64,000 bases of DNA from Arthrobacter sp. Bi83 (GCF_918698095.1 NZ_CAKKLY010000017.1:1-64000); one strand, 5' to 3'; counted from the first letter of the stretch, positions 1-8,836 are shown. Notes: generated from the letters alone by a model not told the origin. Numbers and translations: made by a program.

Positions 1-251
1 ATCAGGAAGGCGAAGAAGCCGCAGACGGCGTAGGCGATGACGAGCGAGGGGCCGGCGGCGTTGAGCCGGCCGCCGGCGCCGAGGAACAGGCCGGTGCCGA
101 TGGCGCCGCCGATCGCGATCATCTGGACCTGCCGGGGCTTCAGGCTCTTGTGGTAGCCCTTGTCCTCCGCGTGGAGAAGCTTTTCGGTGGCGTGCGCGTG
201 GCCGCCGTCGGCCTCGTGCAGACCAGCCGGGGCAGTGGGATTGTTGGACAT
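1..251 (-). CDS. Amino acid permease, APC superfamily (N-terminal part)
   Basis: Only the first 83 codons are in the window; the gene continues past position 1. The protein starts with a soluble, His-rich stretch, then [19 protein letters not shown] followed by TGLFLGAGG and a first hydrophobic segment ([18 protein letters not shown]). [12 protein letters not shown] is the hallmark of the amino acid transporter (AAT) branch of the APC superfamily. The start ATG at 251 is preceded by AAAGGAACC. It lies downstream of a glutaminase and its regulator on the same strand, so glutamine, asparagine or a related amino acid is a reasonable substrate, but the sequence alone does not fix it. Confidence 0.85.
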   Translation of the reverse strand, partial: MSNNPTAPAGLHEADGGHAHATEKLLHAEDKGYHKSLKPRQVQMIAIGGAIGTGLFLGAGGRLNAAGPSLVIAYAVCGFFAFL

Positions 252-368
252 TTGGTTCCTTTCGAGCTGTCGAGAATGGAAGGAAGGTTCCGGCGGGTAG
301 GCGCGAAGAAGCCCACAGGCCTTAGCGGAAGAGACAAAATCAGGATCGAGACCGGAAATCAGGCCGAA

Positions 369-1313
369 TCAGAAAACAGACCACCCAGTGCGGTCGGACA
401 GGTCGGCGAGGGCAGCCGTTCCGGCCAGGGAATTGCCCTTGGAGTCCAGCCTGGGACTCCAGACGCAGATGCAGCACTCTCCGGGGACGATCGCCAGAAT
501 CCCGCCGCCCACGCCGCTTTTCCCCGGAAGGCCCACGCGGTAGGCAAACTCGCCGGCCGCGTCATACATGCCGCAGGTCAGCATGACGGAGCCGATGCGC
601 TTCGCCTCGCTCCGGGAGACCACAGCTCCAAACGCTCCGCGTCCGCCCTGTGCGAGGAAGAGGCCGGCCTTCGCCATCTCCACGCAGGTCATCATGATGG
701 AGCACTGTCTGACGTAGTTCGCCACAACTGCCTCGGCGGGCCGGCGCAGGTTTCCGAAATCCTTCAGAAAATGGGCGAGGGCCAGGTTGCGGCTGCTGTT
801 GGAGAGCTCACTCCTGGCGGCGACCTCGTCGATGAAAGGACCCTTTCTTCCGCTCTGGTGACCCACCTGATCGGTGAGGAAGCGGAGGACCTCGCCTGCG
901 GCGTCGGGGTATCGCCCCATCAGGTGGTCGGTCACCACGAGCGCGCCGGAGTTGATGAACGGGTTCCGGGGTATCCCGTGCTCCACCTCAAGCTGGACCA
1001 GAGAGTTGAACGACGTCCCCGACGGCTCACGGAGGACCCGGGACCATAGCGCCGCGGGGTCACCGGCGCTCAGCGCCATGGCCAGCGTGAAGACCTTCGA
1101 GATGCTCTGGATCGAGAAGGGAAGATCGGCGTCGCCGGCACTGAACACGTCCCCGGACACGGTGGCGACGGCAATCCCGAAACGGTCAAACGGCAGCGAC
1201 GACAGGTGGGGGATATTTGCGGGAAGTGACCCTGCTTCACTGCGGGGCCGGTGGCGGCGGACAATGTCATCCAGTACCAGGCCAAGAGGCGGCGAATCGA
1301 GTGCTGTCATCAT
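369..1313 (-). CDS. glsA: Glutaminase (glutamine to glutamate and ammonia)
   Basis: A 314-residue protein of the serine-dependent beta-lactamase-like glutaminase family, matching the usual ~310 residues. The SxxK motif is in SIQSISKVF (Ser70 and Lys73), followed by EVEHGIPRNPFINSGA (residues 109-124) and the C-terminal GKSGVGGGILAIVPGE loop that shapes the active site. It should hydrolyse L-glutamine in the cytoplasm. Its ATG overlaps the stop of the PucR-type regulator by four bases (ATGA), so translation is probably coupled. The amino acid permease follows 117 bp downstream, giving a regulator-enzyme-transporter operon. Confidence 0.93.
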   Translation of the reverse strand: MMTALDSPPLGLVLDDIVRRHRPRSEAGSLPANIPHLSSLPFDRFGIAVATVSGDVFSAGDADLPFSIQSISKVFTLAMALSAGDPAALWSRVLREPSGTSFNSLVQLEVEHGIPRNPFINSGALVVTDHLMGRYPDAAGEVLRFLTDQVGHQSGRKGPFIDEVAARSELSNSSRNLALAHFLKDFGNLRRPAEAVVANYVRQCSIMMTCVEMAKAGLFLAQGGRGAFGAVVSRSEAKRIGSVMLTCGMYDAAGEFAYRVGLPGKSGVGGGILAIVPGECCICVWSPRLDSKGNSLAGTAALADLSDRTGWSVF

Positions 1314-2908
1314 GGCTTGGCCACGTGCTCCTTATGTGTGCCGGCCCACTCCTGAATATGAAGGAGAGCGACCAATGAATGGCGGGGATCGCTGAAGTTC
1401 AGGCCGGTGACACGGCTGACTTTGCTGATTCTGTAATAGACAGTGTTCTTGTGGAGCTTCATCCGCTGTGCGCATTCGGCAACATCCAGCGACGCCTCGA
1501 AGTACGACCGAAGGGTTTCGGCGAGCTCGTGATCGCCGCGCAGGAGGGCCCAGAGACTGCGGTGGCGGAAGTCCGAGGCTGTGAAGTTCTCCACTGCTTC
1601 GCGAAAAAGGACCTCCACCTCAAATTCGTCCAGGGTGGCCACCGGGGCGTTCCCTGACCGCCGCATGCAGCCGAGCAATGCCTCCGTTTTGCCGGTCACG
1701 GAGTGAATCGACAGAAGATCGGGCGCGATTGGTCCGACTGCCGCGTACGGACTGATGCCCAGGTGCTTACCGGCGTCCCTGACGATGGCCTCGGCAAGGC
1801 TCCGGAGCCCGGCTTCGGCGTTGGCGGACTGAAGTGCCGGGATGATCACCGCGGTGTCGCCCTTGAACTGTCCCACGATGGCTGACGGTTTATAGGCAGC
1901 CGCATGGATGGACGCGAGATTGGCCAGCTCCCCGTGCTTGAGAGCTGCATCGTCTGCCTGTGCTTCAGCGGCTGACATTCCTATCAGGATCAGGGCGGTT
2001 GGGTGGTCAGCGGGAATTTTCGCGCTGTGAGCGGTTGCCGCCGCTTCTGCAGGCCCCGAGAGGACGCGGGCAATCCGGTCCTCGCGCATGTGCACGGACT
2101 GCTGGTTGCGGTAGCGGATCAGCTCGGCTGACGCCCGGGCGGCTGATCCGGTCAGGACATAGTCAACGTCCGCTCCGAATCCTTCGCCGGTTTCCTGGAG
2201 CCAGATGTACCCCATAATGCGGTCGCCTGCGAACAGGCTGATGGCGACGCGCTCCCGCAGGCCGTCCTGGGGCCTGGCCGGGACCCTGACAGGAAGGCGA
2301 GTCCGATGCAGTTCCCGGTAGGCGCCAAGATCTTTGAGGAGGAGTTCGTATTTGCGCGGACCGCGGCGGGCCAGAATCGACGCCTTGCGCAGCTCGTCGA
2401 TGTCGTTGGACACCGTCGAGTACGCCAGGACTTTGTTGGCGGCGTCCTCGATGACCACGTGGCTCGAGGTCAGGCGGGCCGTCGTCTGGGCGATGGCGAA
2501 GAGGTCTTCCTCCAGCAGGGTCAGCACTTCGCTCTGGTAGCTGGGTGGCTGGATCCGGTCCTTCGCGATGGACAGGAGCCGGTCCCAGTCCGCAGCCGGG
2601 TCCACCAGAAGGAGACCTGTTCCTGCCGCCCGGAGCAGTTCTTCAGCTTCGCCCAGGTCCTCGGGGCTGCCTTTGACGGCCAGCACGAGCGGAGGATTTT
2701 TCAGCAGGCGCCGCAGCGCCGGCAAAGCAGAGCGCCCGCGAACCCCGATCAGCAGGACGAACGCGCCCCTGCCTTCGGCTTTTTCGTCGTCGGCGTCGAC
2801 GATGAGAAAGCGTTCGATTGGTGAATCGGCGCGGGAGGGCCGAAGAATGAGGCTAGCGAAACCCAGAGGGAGATCCGACAGGATGTCGTCCACTGTAGCT
2901 GCGGCCAT
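1310..2908 (-). CDS. PucR-family transcriptional regulator
   Basis: 532 residues. The C-terminus carries the PucR-type helix-turn-helix: KLHKNTVYYRISKVSRVTGL followed by NFSDPRHSLVALLHIQEW, the usual DNA-binding end of this family. The N-terminal half is a purine-catabolism-like sensor region and the middle a GGDEF-like or CdaR-type domain. Activators of this kind control purine, proline or amino acid catabolism genes. Translational coupling with glsA suggests it controls its own operon. The upstream region holds three inverted repeats (2932-2986) suited to autoregulation. The start ATG at 2908 has no strong Shine-Dalgarno sequence. Confidence 0.85.
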   Translation of the reverse strand: MAAATVDDILSDLPLGFASLILRPSRADSPIERFLIVDADDEKAEGRGAFVLLIGVRGRSALPALRRLLKNPPLVLAVKGSPEDLGEAEELLRAAGTGLLLVDPAADWDRLLSIAKDRIQPPSYQSEVLTLLEEDLFAIAQTTARLTSSHVVIEDAANKVLAYSTVSNDIDELRKASILARRGPRKYELLLKDLGAYRELHRTRLPVRVPARPQDGLRERVAISLFAGDRIMGYIWLQETGEGFGADVDYVLTGSAARASAELIRYRNQQSVHMREDRIARVLSGPAEAAATAHSAKIPADHPTALILIGMSAAEAQADDAALKHGELANLASIHAAAYKPSAIVGQFKGDTAVIIPALQSANAEAGLRSLAEAIVRDAGKHLGISPYAAVGPIAPDLLSIHSVTGKTEALLGCMRRSGNAPVATLDEFEVEVLFREAVENFTASDFRHRSLWALLRGDHELAETLRSYFEASLDVAECAQRMKLHKNTVYYRISKVSRVTGLNFSDPRHSLVALLHIQEWAGTHKEHVAKP

Positions 2909-2931
2909 GTGCTTCTTTCTGACATTGGCGT

Positions 2932-2986
2932 CCGTCCGGACGGCTCTGTCCGGACACCCAATGCTATCCAGAGCAATCCCTGGATA
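2932..2986. promoter_or_regulatory. Cluster of three inverted repeats upstream of the PucR-type gene
   Basis: CCGTCCGGACGG (2932-2943) and TGTCCGGACA (2947-2956) are perfect palindromes sharing GTCCGGAC. TATCCAG-N8-CTGGATA (2965-2986) is a third, with 7-bp arms. They lie 24-78 bp before the regulator start. An A/T-rich ATATTAT next to the third repeat could be the -10 of the leftward promoter. The operator role is inferred. Confidence 0.5.
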
Positions 2987-3045
2987 ATATGGAAGCGAGC
3001 CTAAATCCAGCGGCAGCTTATTGGTCTGCGTACCAACCCGGACCA

Positions 3046-3070
3046 GACGGCGGCAGTGCGCACCGCCGTC
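3046..3070. terminator. Degenerate copy of the GACGGCGGG hairpin family
   Basis: GACGGCGG (3046-3053) pairs with CCGCCGTC (3063-3070) around a 9-nt loop. The right flank GTCCTCT continues the arm seen in longer family members. It lies 37 bp past the stop of the leftward DeoR gene, so it probably ends that transcript. Confidence 0.5.
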
Positions 3071-3106
3071 GTCCTCTGCTTCAGCGGGTCCGCCGTAGGC
3101 TCCGTT

Positions 3107-3919
3107 CTAGGCTGTCGCTTCCTTGCGCAGCGCCGCCACGTGCACGGAAACCCCCAGGTCGCGGATGTTCTCCTGCATCTCCCCTGGGAGCTGGTCGTCC
3201 GTTACCACGGCATCCAGCTTCTCAATGGGGGCCACGTTGAACTTTGACACGGTGCCGAACTTGGAGCTGTCGGCCAGCAGGAAGCACGACGACGACGCCT
3301 CCAGCGCGGCGAGCTTCACCTCCACCTTGTCCATGGAGGGCGTGGTGACACCGCGGGACATGTTCCAGGTGCCGGTGCTGAGGAAGAACAGGTCAATGTT
3401 GATGGACTTGATGGCCTCAGCCGCGATGCGGCCACAGCTGGACGCGCTGGACGGATCCACCACGCCGCCGGTGTGGATCGTCTCGATGTTCGGATAGGCG
3501 AACAGGCTCGTCACCACGTAGAAGTCATTGGTGACCACCGTGACGTTCTTCCGCCCGCCAATGTAGGGGACCACGGACTGGCATGTGGTGCCCGCATCCA
3601 GGAACACCACCATGTCGTCCTCCACGAACTGCGCAGCGAGTTCTGCGATTGCCTGCTTGCGCGGGAGTTCCAGCTGTGCCCTGAATTCGCGCTCCCGGGG
3701 CGGCTCCTGGCTGGTCCATTCCGCCAGGCGCACGCCGCCCTGAACGGAGACCACCTGGCCCAGATCTTCCAAGGCGGTGATGTCCCGCCGGACTGTCATG
3801 TGGGAGACGTTCATGTAGTCCGTGAGGCTGCGGATGCTCAGGACGCCTTCGCGCCGGAGCAGACGGAGGATCTCCTGGTAGCGCTGCTCGGGGATCAGTG
3901 GCCGTGCTGTGGGACTCAC
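3107..3919 (-). CDS. DeoR-family transcriptional repressor
   Basis: 270 residues. The N-terminal winged helix-turn-helix has QRYQEILRLLRREGVLSIRS and then the DeoR signature VSHMTVRRDITALEDLG (about residues 38-55). The C-terminal DeoRC sensor domain has the typical FLDAGTTCQSVVPYI stretch that binds a phosphorylated sugar intermediate. It is divergent from the aldolase-MFS-kinase genes, and the shared region holds an inverted repeat. It is therefore the likely repressor of that operon, relieved by a sugar-phosphate ligand. Confidence 0.9.
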   Translation of the reverse strand: MSPTARPLIPEQRYQEILRLLRREGVLSIRSLTDYMNVSHMTVRRDITALEDLGQVVSVQGGVRLAEWTSQEPPREREFRAQLELPRKQAIAELAAQFVEDDMVVFLDAGTTCQSVVPYIGGRKNVTVVTNDFYVVTSLFAYPNIETIHTGGVVDPSSASSCGRIAAEAIKSINIDLFFLSTGTWNMSRGVTTPSMDKVEVKLAALEASSSCFLLADSSKFGTVSKFNVAPIEKLDAVVTDDQLPGEMQENIRDLGVSVHVAALRKEATA

Positions 3920-3962
3920 GCGGAACTCCTTCGGGACGTCGTTGAAACTATCTTAACAAGTT

Positions 3963-3987
3963 TTCACATACTGTTCCGATTTGTGAA
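3963..3987. promoter_or_regulatory. Candidate DeoR operator
   Basis: TTCACA (3963-3968) and TGTGAA (3982-3987) form an inverted repeat with a 13-nt spacer in the 91-bp divergent region. A TAAGAT -10-like box for the leftward gene overlaps its left side. DeoR-type operators often carry similar arms. The role is inferred from position. Confidence 0.5.
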
Positions 3988-4010
3988 TATTTGGGGTAAT
4001 TTCTTAATTG

Positions 4011-4658
4011 ATGTTAAACAAATTTGAAGTCCTAGAGACCATTGTCCGAACCGGCGCCCTGCTGATCGCCAGGCTGGATTCGGCCGACGAGGCCTACCGG
4101 GTTGCCGAGGCCGCCATCGACGGCGGCATCCGCGCCGTCGAGATCCCGCTGACCGTTCCCGGTGCGCTTGGCGTCATAGAACGCCTCGCCGATAAGTACG
4201 GCGACCAGGGAATTGTTGTGGGAGCCGGCACCGTGCTCGACGCCGAAGCAGCCTATGCTTCGGTTTCGGCAGGGGCGCGGCTGCTCGTCAGCCCGCAGCT
4301 GAATCCCAAGATGATCGCCACTGCCAACCGGTACCAGGCGGTCACCGCCAGCGGCGCGTTCACCCCCACCGAGGTGCTCAACACGCTCGAGGCCGGGGCG
4401 GACATCGTCAAGCTGTTCCCCGCCGAACTCGGCGGCCCGGCCTACGTGAAAACAATTCTGGCGCCCCTCCCGCAGGCTCCAATCATGCCGTCCGGAGGAG
4501 TGACGCCTGAGAATGTCGGCGCGTGGTTCGCGGCGGGCGTGACAGCTGTCGGCGTCGGAAGCTTTGTCACCAAAGCAGCCCAGAACGACGGCGACTACGG
4601 GCTTGTCGCCCGCGCTGCGCGGACGTTCCTCACAGCAATCAGTGACGCCCGGGGCTAA
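4011..4658 (+). CDS. KDPG/KHG-type aldolase
   Basis: 215 residues from ATG 4011, a normal length for bifunctional 4-hydroxy-2-oxoglutarate / 2-dehydro-3-deoxy-phosphogluconate aldolases. It shows the class I pattern: Glu44 in VEIPLTVP, the glycine-rich GAGTV, GAFTPTE, and the Schiff-base Lys134 in DIVKLFPAEL, followed by MPSGGV. It should cleave a 2-keto-3-deoxy sugar acid (or its phosphate) to pyruvate plus an aldehyde. A TTG three bases upstream is an alternative start. No clear Shine-Dalgarno sequence is visible, so initiation may be leaderless or weak. It is first in an operon with an MFS transporter and a kinase. Confidence 0.85.
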   Translation: MLNKFEVLETIVRTGALLIARLDSADEAYRVAEAAIDGGIRAVEIPLTVPGALGVIERLADKYGDQGIVVGAGTVLDAEAAYASVSAGARLLVSPQLNPKMIATANRYQAVTASGAFTPTEVLNTLEAGADIVKLFPAELGGPAYVKTILAPLPQAPIMPSGGVTPENVGAWFAAGVTAVGVGSFVTKAAQNDGDYGLVARAARTFLTAISDARG

Positions 4659-4736
4659 CGCCGGGCAACCATCCCCAAAACCGACAGAAACTGCCGCCCG
4701 GCACCCTGTCAACCAGAACACAAAGGAGTGAGCTGC

Positions 4737-6032
4737 ATGAGCCAAGCTTCAGCAGAAACCGAATCGCCCGAGGCGAAGCCGCTGAAGAGCGTGAAGATCA
4801 GGTGGTACCTGATCGCGCTGCTCGTCGTCGGCGGGATCATCAACTACCTGGACCGCAACAACCTCAGCATCGCCAACACCACCATCGCCAAGGAATTCGG
4901 GCTCAACACCCTGCAGATGGGTCTGTTGCTGTCCGCGTTCTCCTGGCCGTACGCCATCGCGAACCTTCCCGCCGGCTACCTGGTGGACAAGTTTGGGCCC
5001 AAGCGGATGTTCGCCTGGGCAGCAGGGCTCTGGTCCGTTGTGTCCATGCTGTCGTCGCTGGCTAACTCCTTCGGCTTCCTCTACGCTGCACGCGTCGCAC
5101 TGGGCATTTCCGAATCCCCGTTCTTCACCTCGGGGCTCAAAGTGGCCGACAAATGGTTCAACAAGACCGAGCGCGCGCTTCCCGTATCAATCGTTAACAC
5201 CGGCTCACAGATTGCCAACGCGATTGCGCCGCCGCTGCTGACCTTCCTCATGCTCACCATGAGCTGGCGGGGCATGTTTGTTGTCATCGGGTCCCTCGGC
5301 GTCGTCATTGCGCTCGTCTGGCTCCGGATCTACCGCGACCCCACGATGAAGGAACAGTTCATCATCAAGGGTCAGGAGTTCGAGGATGAGCAAAAGCCCA
5401 AGGAGAAGCAGGCCGGCTGGGGTGAACTCCTCAAGCAGAAGAACACCTGGTTCATGGTCCTGGGCGCGTTCGGCATCTTCTACACGGTATGGGTCTACCT
5501 CACCTGGCTGCCGAGCTACCTTCAGACGGCTCGCGGCTTCAGCTTGAGCCAGATCGGGTGGCTAGCCGGTCTGCCCTTCCTCTGCGGCATCATCGGTGTC
5601 CTGGCCGGCGGCATTCTCTCCGGAAAGCTGATCAAACGCGGCATCCCCGCCATCACGGCCCGGAAGATTCCTATTGTGGGAGGCGCGCTGCTGGCGGCTG
5701 CGGCCGTCCTGCCGGTGGCCTATGTGGAGAACACGGCTCTGGCGATTGTGCTGCTCTCCGTGGGCTACTTCGCGGCCCAGGTTCCCATTGGCGTGCTGTG
5801 GACTCTGGCAGCGGACATCGCTGAATCCAACCAGGTGGCCTCGCTGGGCGCGATCCAAAACTTCGGCGGATTCCTCGGTGCAGCTGTGGCGCCGATCGTC
5901 ACGGGCTACATCCTGAACGAGACCGGCGGCAACTACACGCTGGTGTTCCTCATCGGTGGCGCGCTGCTGATCGTCGGAGCACTGTCATACGGCATATTCG
6001 TCAAAGACCGCCGCGCCGTCACCCGGGTCTAG
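4737..6032 (+). CDS. MFS transporter, anion:cation symporter (sugar acid) type
   Basis: About 431 residues with twelve predicted membrane segments. The first is followed by INYLDRNNLSIANTTIAKEF, the signature of the ACS family that imports hexuronates, galactonate, tartrate and similar acids. The A-motif-like GYLVDKFGPKRMF follows segment 2. ATG 4737 is chosen because AAAGGAG ends nine bases earlier; a GTG at 4728 would overlap that ribosome site. Between an aldolase and a kinase it probably imports the acid that they degrade. The exact substrate is unknown. Confidence 0.88.
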   Translation: MSQASAETESPEAKPLKSVKIRWYLIALLVVGGIINYLDRNNLSIANTTIAKEFGLNTLQMGLLLSAFSWPYAIANLPAGYLVDKFGPKRMFAWAAGLWSVVSMLSSLANSFGFLYAARVALGISESPFFTSGLKVADKWFNKTERALPVSIVNTGSQIANAIAPPLLTFLMLTMSWRGMFVVIGSLGVVIALVWLRIYRDPTMKEQFIIKGQEFEDEQKPKEKQAGWGELLKQKNTWFMVLGAFGIFYTVWVYLTWLPSYLQTARGFSLSQIGWLAGLPFLCGIIGVLAGGILSGKLIKRGIPAITARKIPIVGGALLAAAAVLPVAYVENTALAIVLLSVGYFAAQVPIGVLWTLAADIAESNQVASLGAIQNFGGFLGAAVAPIVTGYILNETGGNYTLVFLIGGALLIVGALSYGIFVKDRRAVTRV

Positions 6033-6077
6033 CCCCGGCAATGATCACGGTTCCCAGGTTCAAGGAAGAACAGGCAG

Positions 6078-6665
6078 TTGAAAACCACCACCCCCAAAGT
6101 GTTCTTTGTGATCGGCCCGGCTGGCTCCGGAAAGTCCAGTGTCAGCCGGCTCATTGCCCAGCGGTACGGGGCGGCGTACATAGACAAGGACACTGCCACC
6201 ATCCGGTTCACCGAGTTGCTGCTGACACTCAACAACTCGGACCCCAACGAACGGGACAATAACGAGTTCTACCAGAACGTCATCATGCCCCTTGAGTATG
6301 AGTCCATCCTGGACCTTACGCGGGACAACCTCATGGCCGGCAACTCGGTGGTCCTGGACGCGCCCTTCGGGAAGTTCTTTGCAGACAAGGACTACCTGTC
6401 CAAGGTCCGGGTACGCCACAACTGGCCCGCGGCGGACCTGGTGGTGGTGAATGTCAGGCTCGCCGGTGAAGCACTCCGCCAGCGGCTGATACACAGGGGC
6501 TACCCGAGGGACGAATGGAAGCTGGCCAACTGGGAAACCTTCTGGGCCGGGGCGCAGGCCAACTCCTGCCAATGGCAGGATGCCCGCCAGGTTGACTTCG
6601 ACAACAGCGCCGCCGCTGCCGACATCACTGCCTTCGCTGCGGCAGTGTCTTCAGGCCAGAGCTAG
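6078..6665 (+). CDS. P-loop kinase / AAA-type ATPase (sugar-acid kinase candidate)
   Basis: 195 residues starting with TTG at 6078, with AAGGAAG about a dozen bases upstream. The P-loop FVIGPAGSGKSSVSRLIAQR (residues 9-28) resembles gluconokinase and shikimate kinase. A DKD motif follows (YIDKDTATIRF) and a C-terminal substrate-lid-like region (RQRLIHRGYPRDEWK). Third in the aldolase-MFS operon and ending at a family hairpin, it may phosphorylate the imported acid before aldol cleavage. The family is broad and no substrate-specific motif is recognised, so the reaction is an inference. Confidence 0.65.
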   Translation: MKTTTPKVFFVIGPAGSGKSSVSRLIAQRYGAAYIDKDTATIRFTELLLTLNNSDPNERDNNEFYQNVIMPLEYESILDLTRDNLMAGNSVVLDAPFGKFFADKDYLSKVRVRHNWPAADLVVVNVRLAGEALRQRLIHRGYPRDEWKLANWETFWAGAQANSCQWQDARQVDFDNSAAAADITAFAAAVSSGQS

Positions 6666-6719
6666 CGGCGCTCGCGGCTTACCTCGCTGGCGGCGCCTTG
6701 CCGCGGATGGCGCACTACG

Positions 6720-6748
6720 GACGACGGCGGGACTTGCCCGCCGTCGTC
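6720..6748. terminator. GACGGCGGG-family hairpin between convergent genes
   Basis: A 12-bp perfect stem, GACGACGGCGGG (6720-6731) with CCCGCCGTCGTC (6737-6748), loop of five. It lies between the kinase (stop 6665) and the HSDR_N gene (stop 6792), so it can terminate both transcripts. Confidence 0.8.
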
Positions 6749-6791
6749 TGTGCTGCGCGATCACTTGATGAGGCTCCTGCGAGCTCAGACG

Positions 6792-7895
6792 TCAGTTGGA
6801 CGCCCCAAGGTAGCCCGTGACACTCGTCCGAAGGGCTTCGGCATGCTCGTAGATCTCTTCCAGAGAACTGATGGGCACCCGGGTTTCTTCTTTGTTGGCA
6901 TCAAAGATGCCGATGTACTTTTGGCTGCGGTTGAAGTGCAGCCTCGCGATCGGTTTGCGGTTGTTGTCGTCCAGCAGTACCGCACAGTATGACTTGGCAT
7001 CGCGCTGGACGACTCGGGCCGGCTTCACCTCGTTGCACACAATCGCCCGGACGATCTGGTAACCTTCCATTTCCTCCAGGGTTGTCTCGATGCCGTCCGC
7101 TTCAGCGAGGTCGGCTTCTGCAACAGGCGCACTTGTGACTGTTGCCGCAGCTGCGGTGTCGTCAGCCTGGGGAAAGTTTGGAGCGCCCAGAGCTTTCTTC
7201 AGCCGCTCATTGACCTGATCATTGAGAAATTGCTTTGTAGCTTTGACCACCAATGTGGTGAACTGCTCTCGCACTTTTTGTGTATAGGGCCCCGTGTAAA
7301 CGCGGGCCGTGAGGAACTTGACCCATTCGTCTTCGGGTTCCTTGAACTGTGCAGCCAAGGTCCGCTTGAGCTCGCCGATGTATTTCAGTTCACCTGCGGC
7401 ATTGATGATGGAGTCCAGATCAAAGACTTCTTTTGTCAGCTTCTGCAATTCAGGAACCAGCGAGTCGTCAATGTCATTGAGATCAAGAACCAGGAACGGC
7501 TTGGCGTCCATTCTGTTCGGTGCGTCAAGGTCGGTGAAGAACTGATAGATCTCGCCGTTTGTAAGAATTGCGATCCTGGCGTTGGTCACCGCGAAGTAGC
7601 GGAACAACTGTGATGCGTGCTCGATCTTGACTGGTTCCGTCGATTTCTTGCACTCAATGAGAATCTGAATCTCGCCGTCTTTGACGATGGCGTAATCAAT
7701 CTTCTCACCCTTCTTGAGCCCGACGTCGGCGATGTATTCCGGTACGACCTCAAGCGGGTTGAAGACGTCGTAGCCGAGGATGGTCGAGATGAAGGGCATC
7801 ACGAAGGCATTCTTCGTGGCTTCTTCCGTCTGTATGACCTCCCGCTGCTGGCGCACCTTTGCGGCCAATGCATTGAGTCTTTCGGAAAATTCCAT
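6792..7895 (-). CDS. Solitary HSDR_N-type (type I restriction R-like) nuclease-domain protein
   Basis: 367 residues from ATG 7895, preceded by AGGGGGACAA. The N-terminal ~160 residues match the HSDR_N domain: ATKNAFVMPFISTILGYDVF, then the PD-(D/E)xK-like core KIDYAIVKDG..IQILIECKK. No helicase motor follows. Instead there is a helical middle, an Ala/Glu-rich linker (about residues 240-275) and a C-terminal beta-rich domain ending in an alpha-helix. No methyltransferase or specificity subunit is adjacent, so this is not a complete restriction system. Related stand-alone proteins are common but their function is not established, to my knowledge. Confidence 0.75.
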   Translation of the reverse strand: MEFSERLNALAAKVRQQREVIQTEEATKNAFVMPFISTILGYDVFNPLEVVPEYIADVGLKKGEKIDYAIVKDGEIQILIECKKSTEPVKIEHASQLFRYFAVTNARIAILTNGEIYQFFTDLDAPNRMDAKPFLVLDLNDIDDSLVPELQKLTKEVFDLDSIINAAGELKYIGELKRTLAAQFKEPEDEWVKFLTARVYTGPYTQKVREQFTTLVVKATKQFLNDQVNERLKKALGAPNFPQADDTAAAATVTSAPVAEADLAEADGIETTLEEMEGYQIVRAIVCNEVKPARVVQRDAKSYCAVLLDDNNRKPIARLHFNRSQKYIGIFDANKEETRVPISSLEEIYEHAEALRTSVTGYLGASN

Positions 7896-8027
7896 TTGTC
7901 CCCCTGAGGAAAAACTGATTGTGGTGCTAACCGTAGCGCAGCCCCTGGACAATGTGGCGTATTGGGGATTTCGCCTATCGCAGATTGGAGATTGGGCGTC
8001 ACTGCAGTAAGTCCGCGGGCAACGTAA

Positions 8028-8056
8028 GGCGACGGCGGTAACGCCCCGCCGTCGCC
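8028..8056. terminator. GACGGCGGG-family hairpin downstream of the FadR-type regulator
   Basis: GGCGACGGCGG (8028-8038) pairs with CCGCCGTCGCC (8046-8056), 11 bp with a 7-nt loop. It lies 22 bp beyond the stop of the leftward regulator gene. The 182-bp stretch 7896-8077 holds nothing else I can support. Confidence 0.75.
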
Positions 8057-8077
8057 CGCCTTGGCGGTAGGGGTGAG

Positions 8078-8836
8078 CTACTCTCCGGTCTCAGCCCGGT
8101 CGGCGTCGTAGCCGGCCAAAAGACGCTTGGCCGCGGTATCCATATGGGAGCGCATGGTTGCCGTGACGGCGGCCTCATCCCGGGACTGCAGCGCGCGGAA
8201 GATCGCGGTGTGCTCGGCCAAAGCCGCGGCCGCGTGCCCTTCGTCAGTCAGGGCGCGGTCCACCCAGATGCGCAGCAGCGAACGGATGCTTTGGAGGAGC
8301 TCCTCAAGGACCTGGTTGCCCGAGCTGGTCGCAATCTCGCGGTGGAAGGCGGCGTCCGCTTCAACAAAAGCCCGCAGGTCCTCCAGGTTGTGCTCCATAG
8401 TGTCCAGATTGGCCTGCATGCGGTCCAGTGCTTCATCGGTGATCCGCTGTGACGCGAGCTGAACGGCCTGGACTTCGAGTCCACTGCGAAGCTCCACCAG
8501 TTCGCGCGTCCGTGGAGCGCCCAGCATCAGACCCCAGCTGAGGGTGCGGGGGAGCAGCTCGGAGACGCCGTCGCGGAGGTAGGTTCCGGAACCTGGCCGG
8601 ACAATGACGATTCCCAGGATCTCGAGAGCCGCAAGGGCCTCGCGGACTGCAGAGCGGCCCACGCCGAGAGAAGCTGCCAGGGTTCGTTCTGCCGGGAGCC
8701 GCGTACCGGGGGCGATCTCACCGCTGGTGAAATGTGCCAGCAGGCGTTCAGCGACCTCGGACACTACCGAGCCCTGCTCCATGGAACCTAGCGCGGCACT
8801 GATTTTTGCCGTCGAGGCGGCGGAGTTTGCGGACAC
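8078..8836 (-). CDS. GntR-family (FadR/FCD) regulator of the apionate operon
   Basis: 252 residues from GTG 8836; the start is uncertain because ATG 8782 is also possible. The winged helix is LLAHFTSGEIAPGTRLPAER followed by LGVGRSAVREALAALE, then PGSGTYLRDG. The C-terminal all-helical FCD domain has the acidic/His ligand pattern (FVEADAAFHREIATSSGN and MRSHMDTAAKRLL). FCD proteins typically bind an organic acid through a metal. It diverges from a six-gene sugar-acid operon, with a perfect palindrome over that operon's -35 box, so it is the likely repressor. Confidence 0.88.
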   Translation of the reverse strand: MSANSAASTAKISAALGSMEQGSVVSEVAERLLAHFTSGEIAPGTRLPAERTLAASLGVGRSAVREALAALEILGIVIVRPGSGTYLRDGVSELLPRTLSWGLMLGAPRTRELVELRSGLEVQAVQLASQRITDEALDRMQANLDTMEHNLEDLRAFVEADAAFHREIATSSGNQVLEELLQSIRSLLRIWVDRALTDEGHAAAALAEHTAIFRALQSRDEAAVTATMRSHMDTAAKRLLAGYDADRAETGE

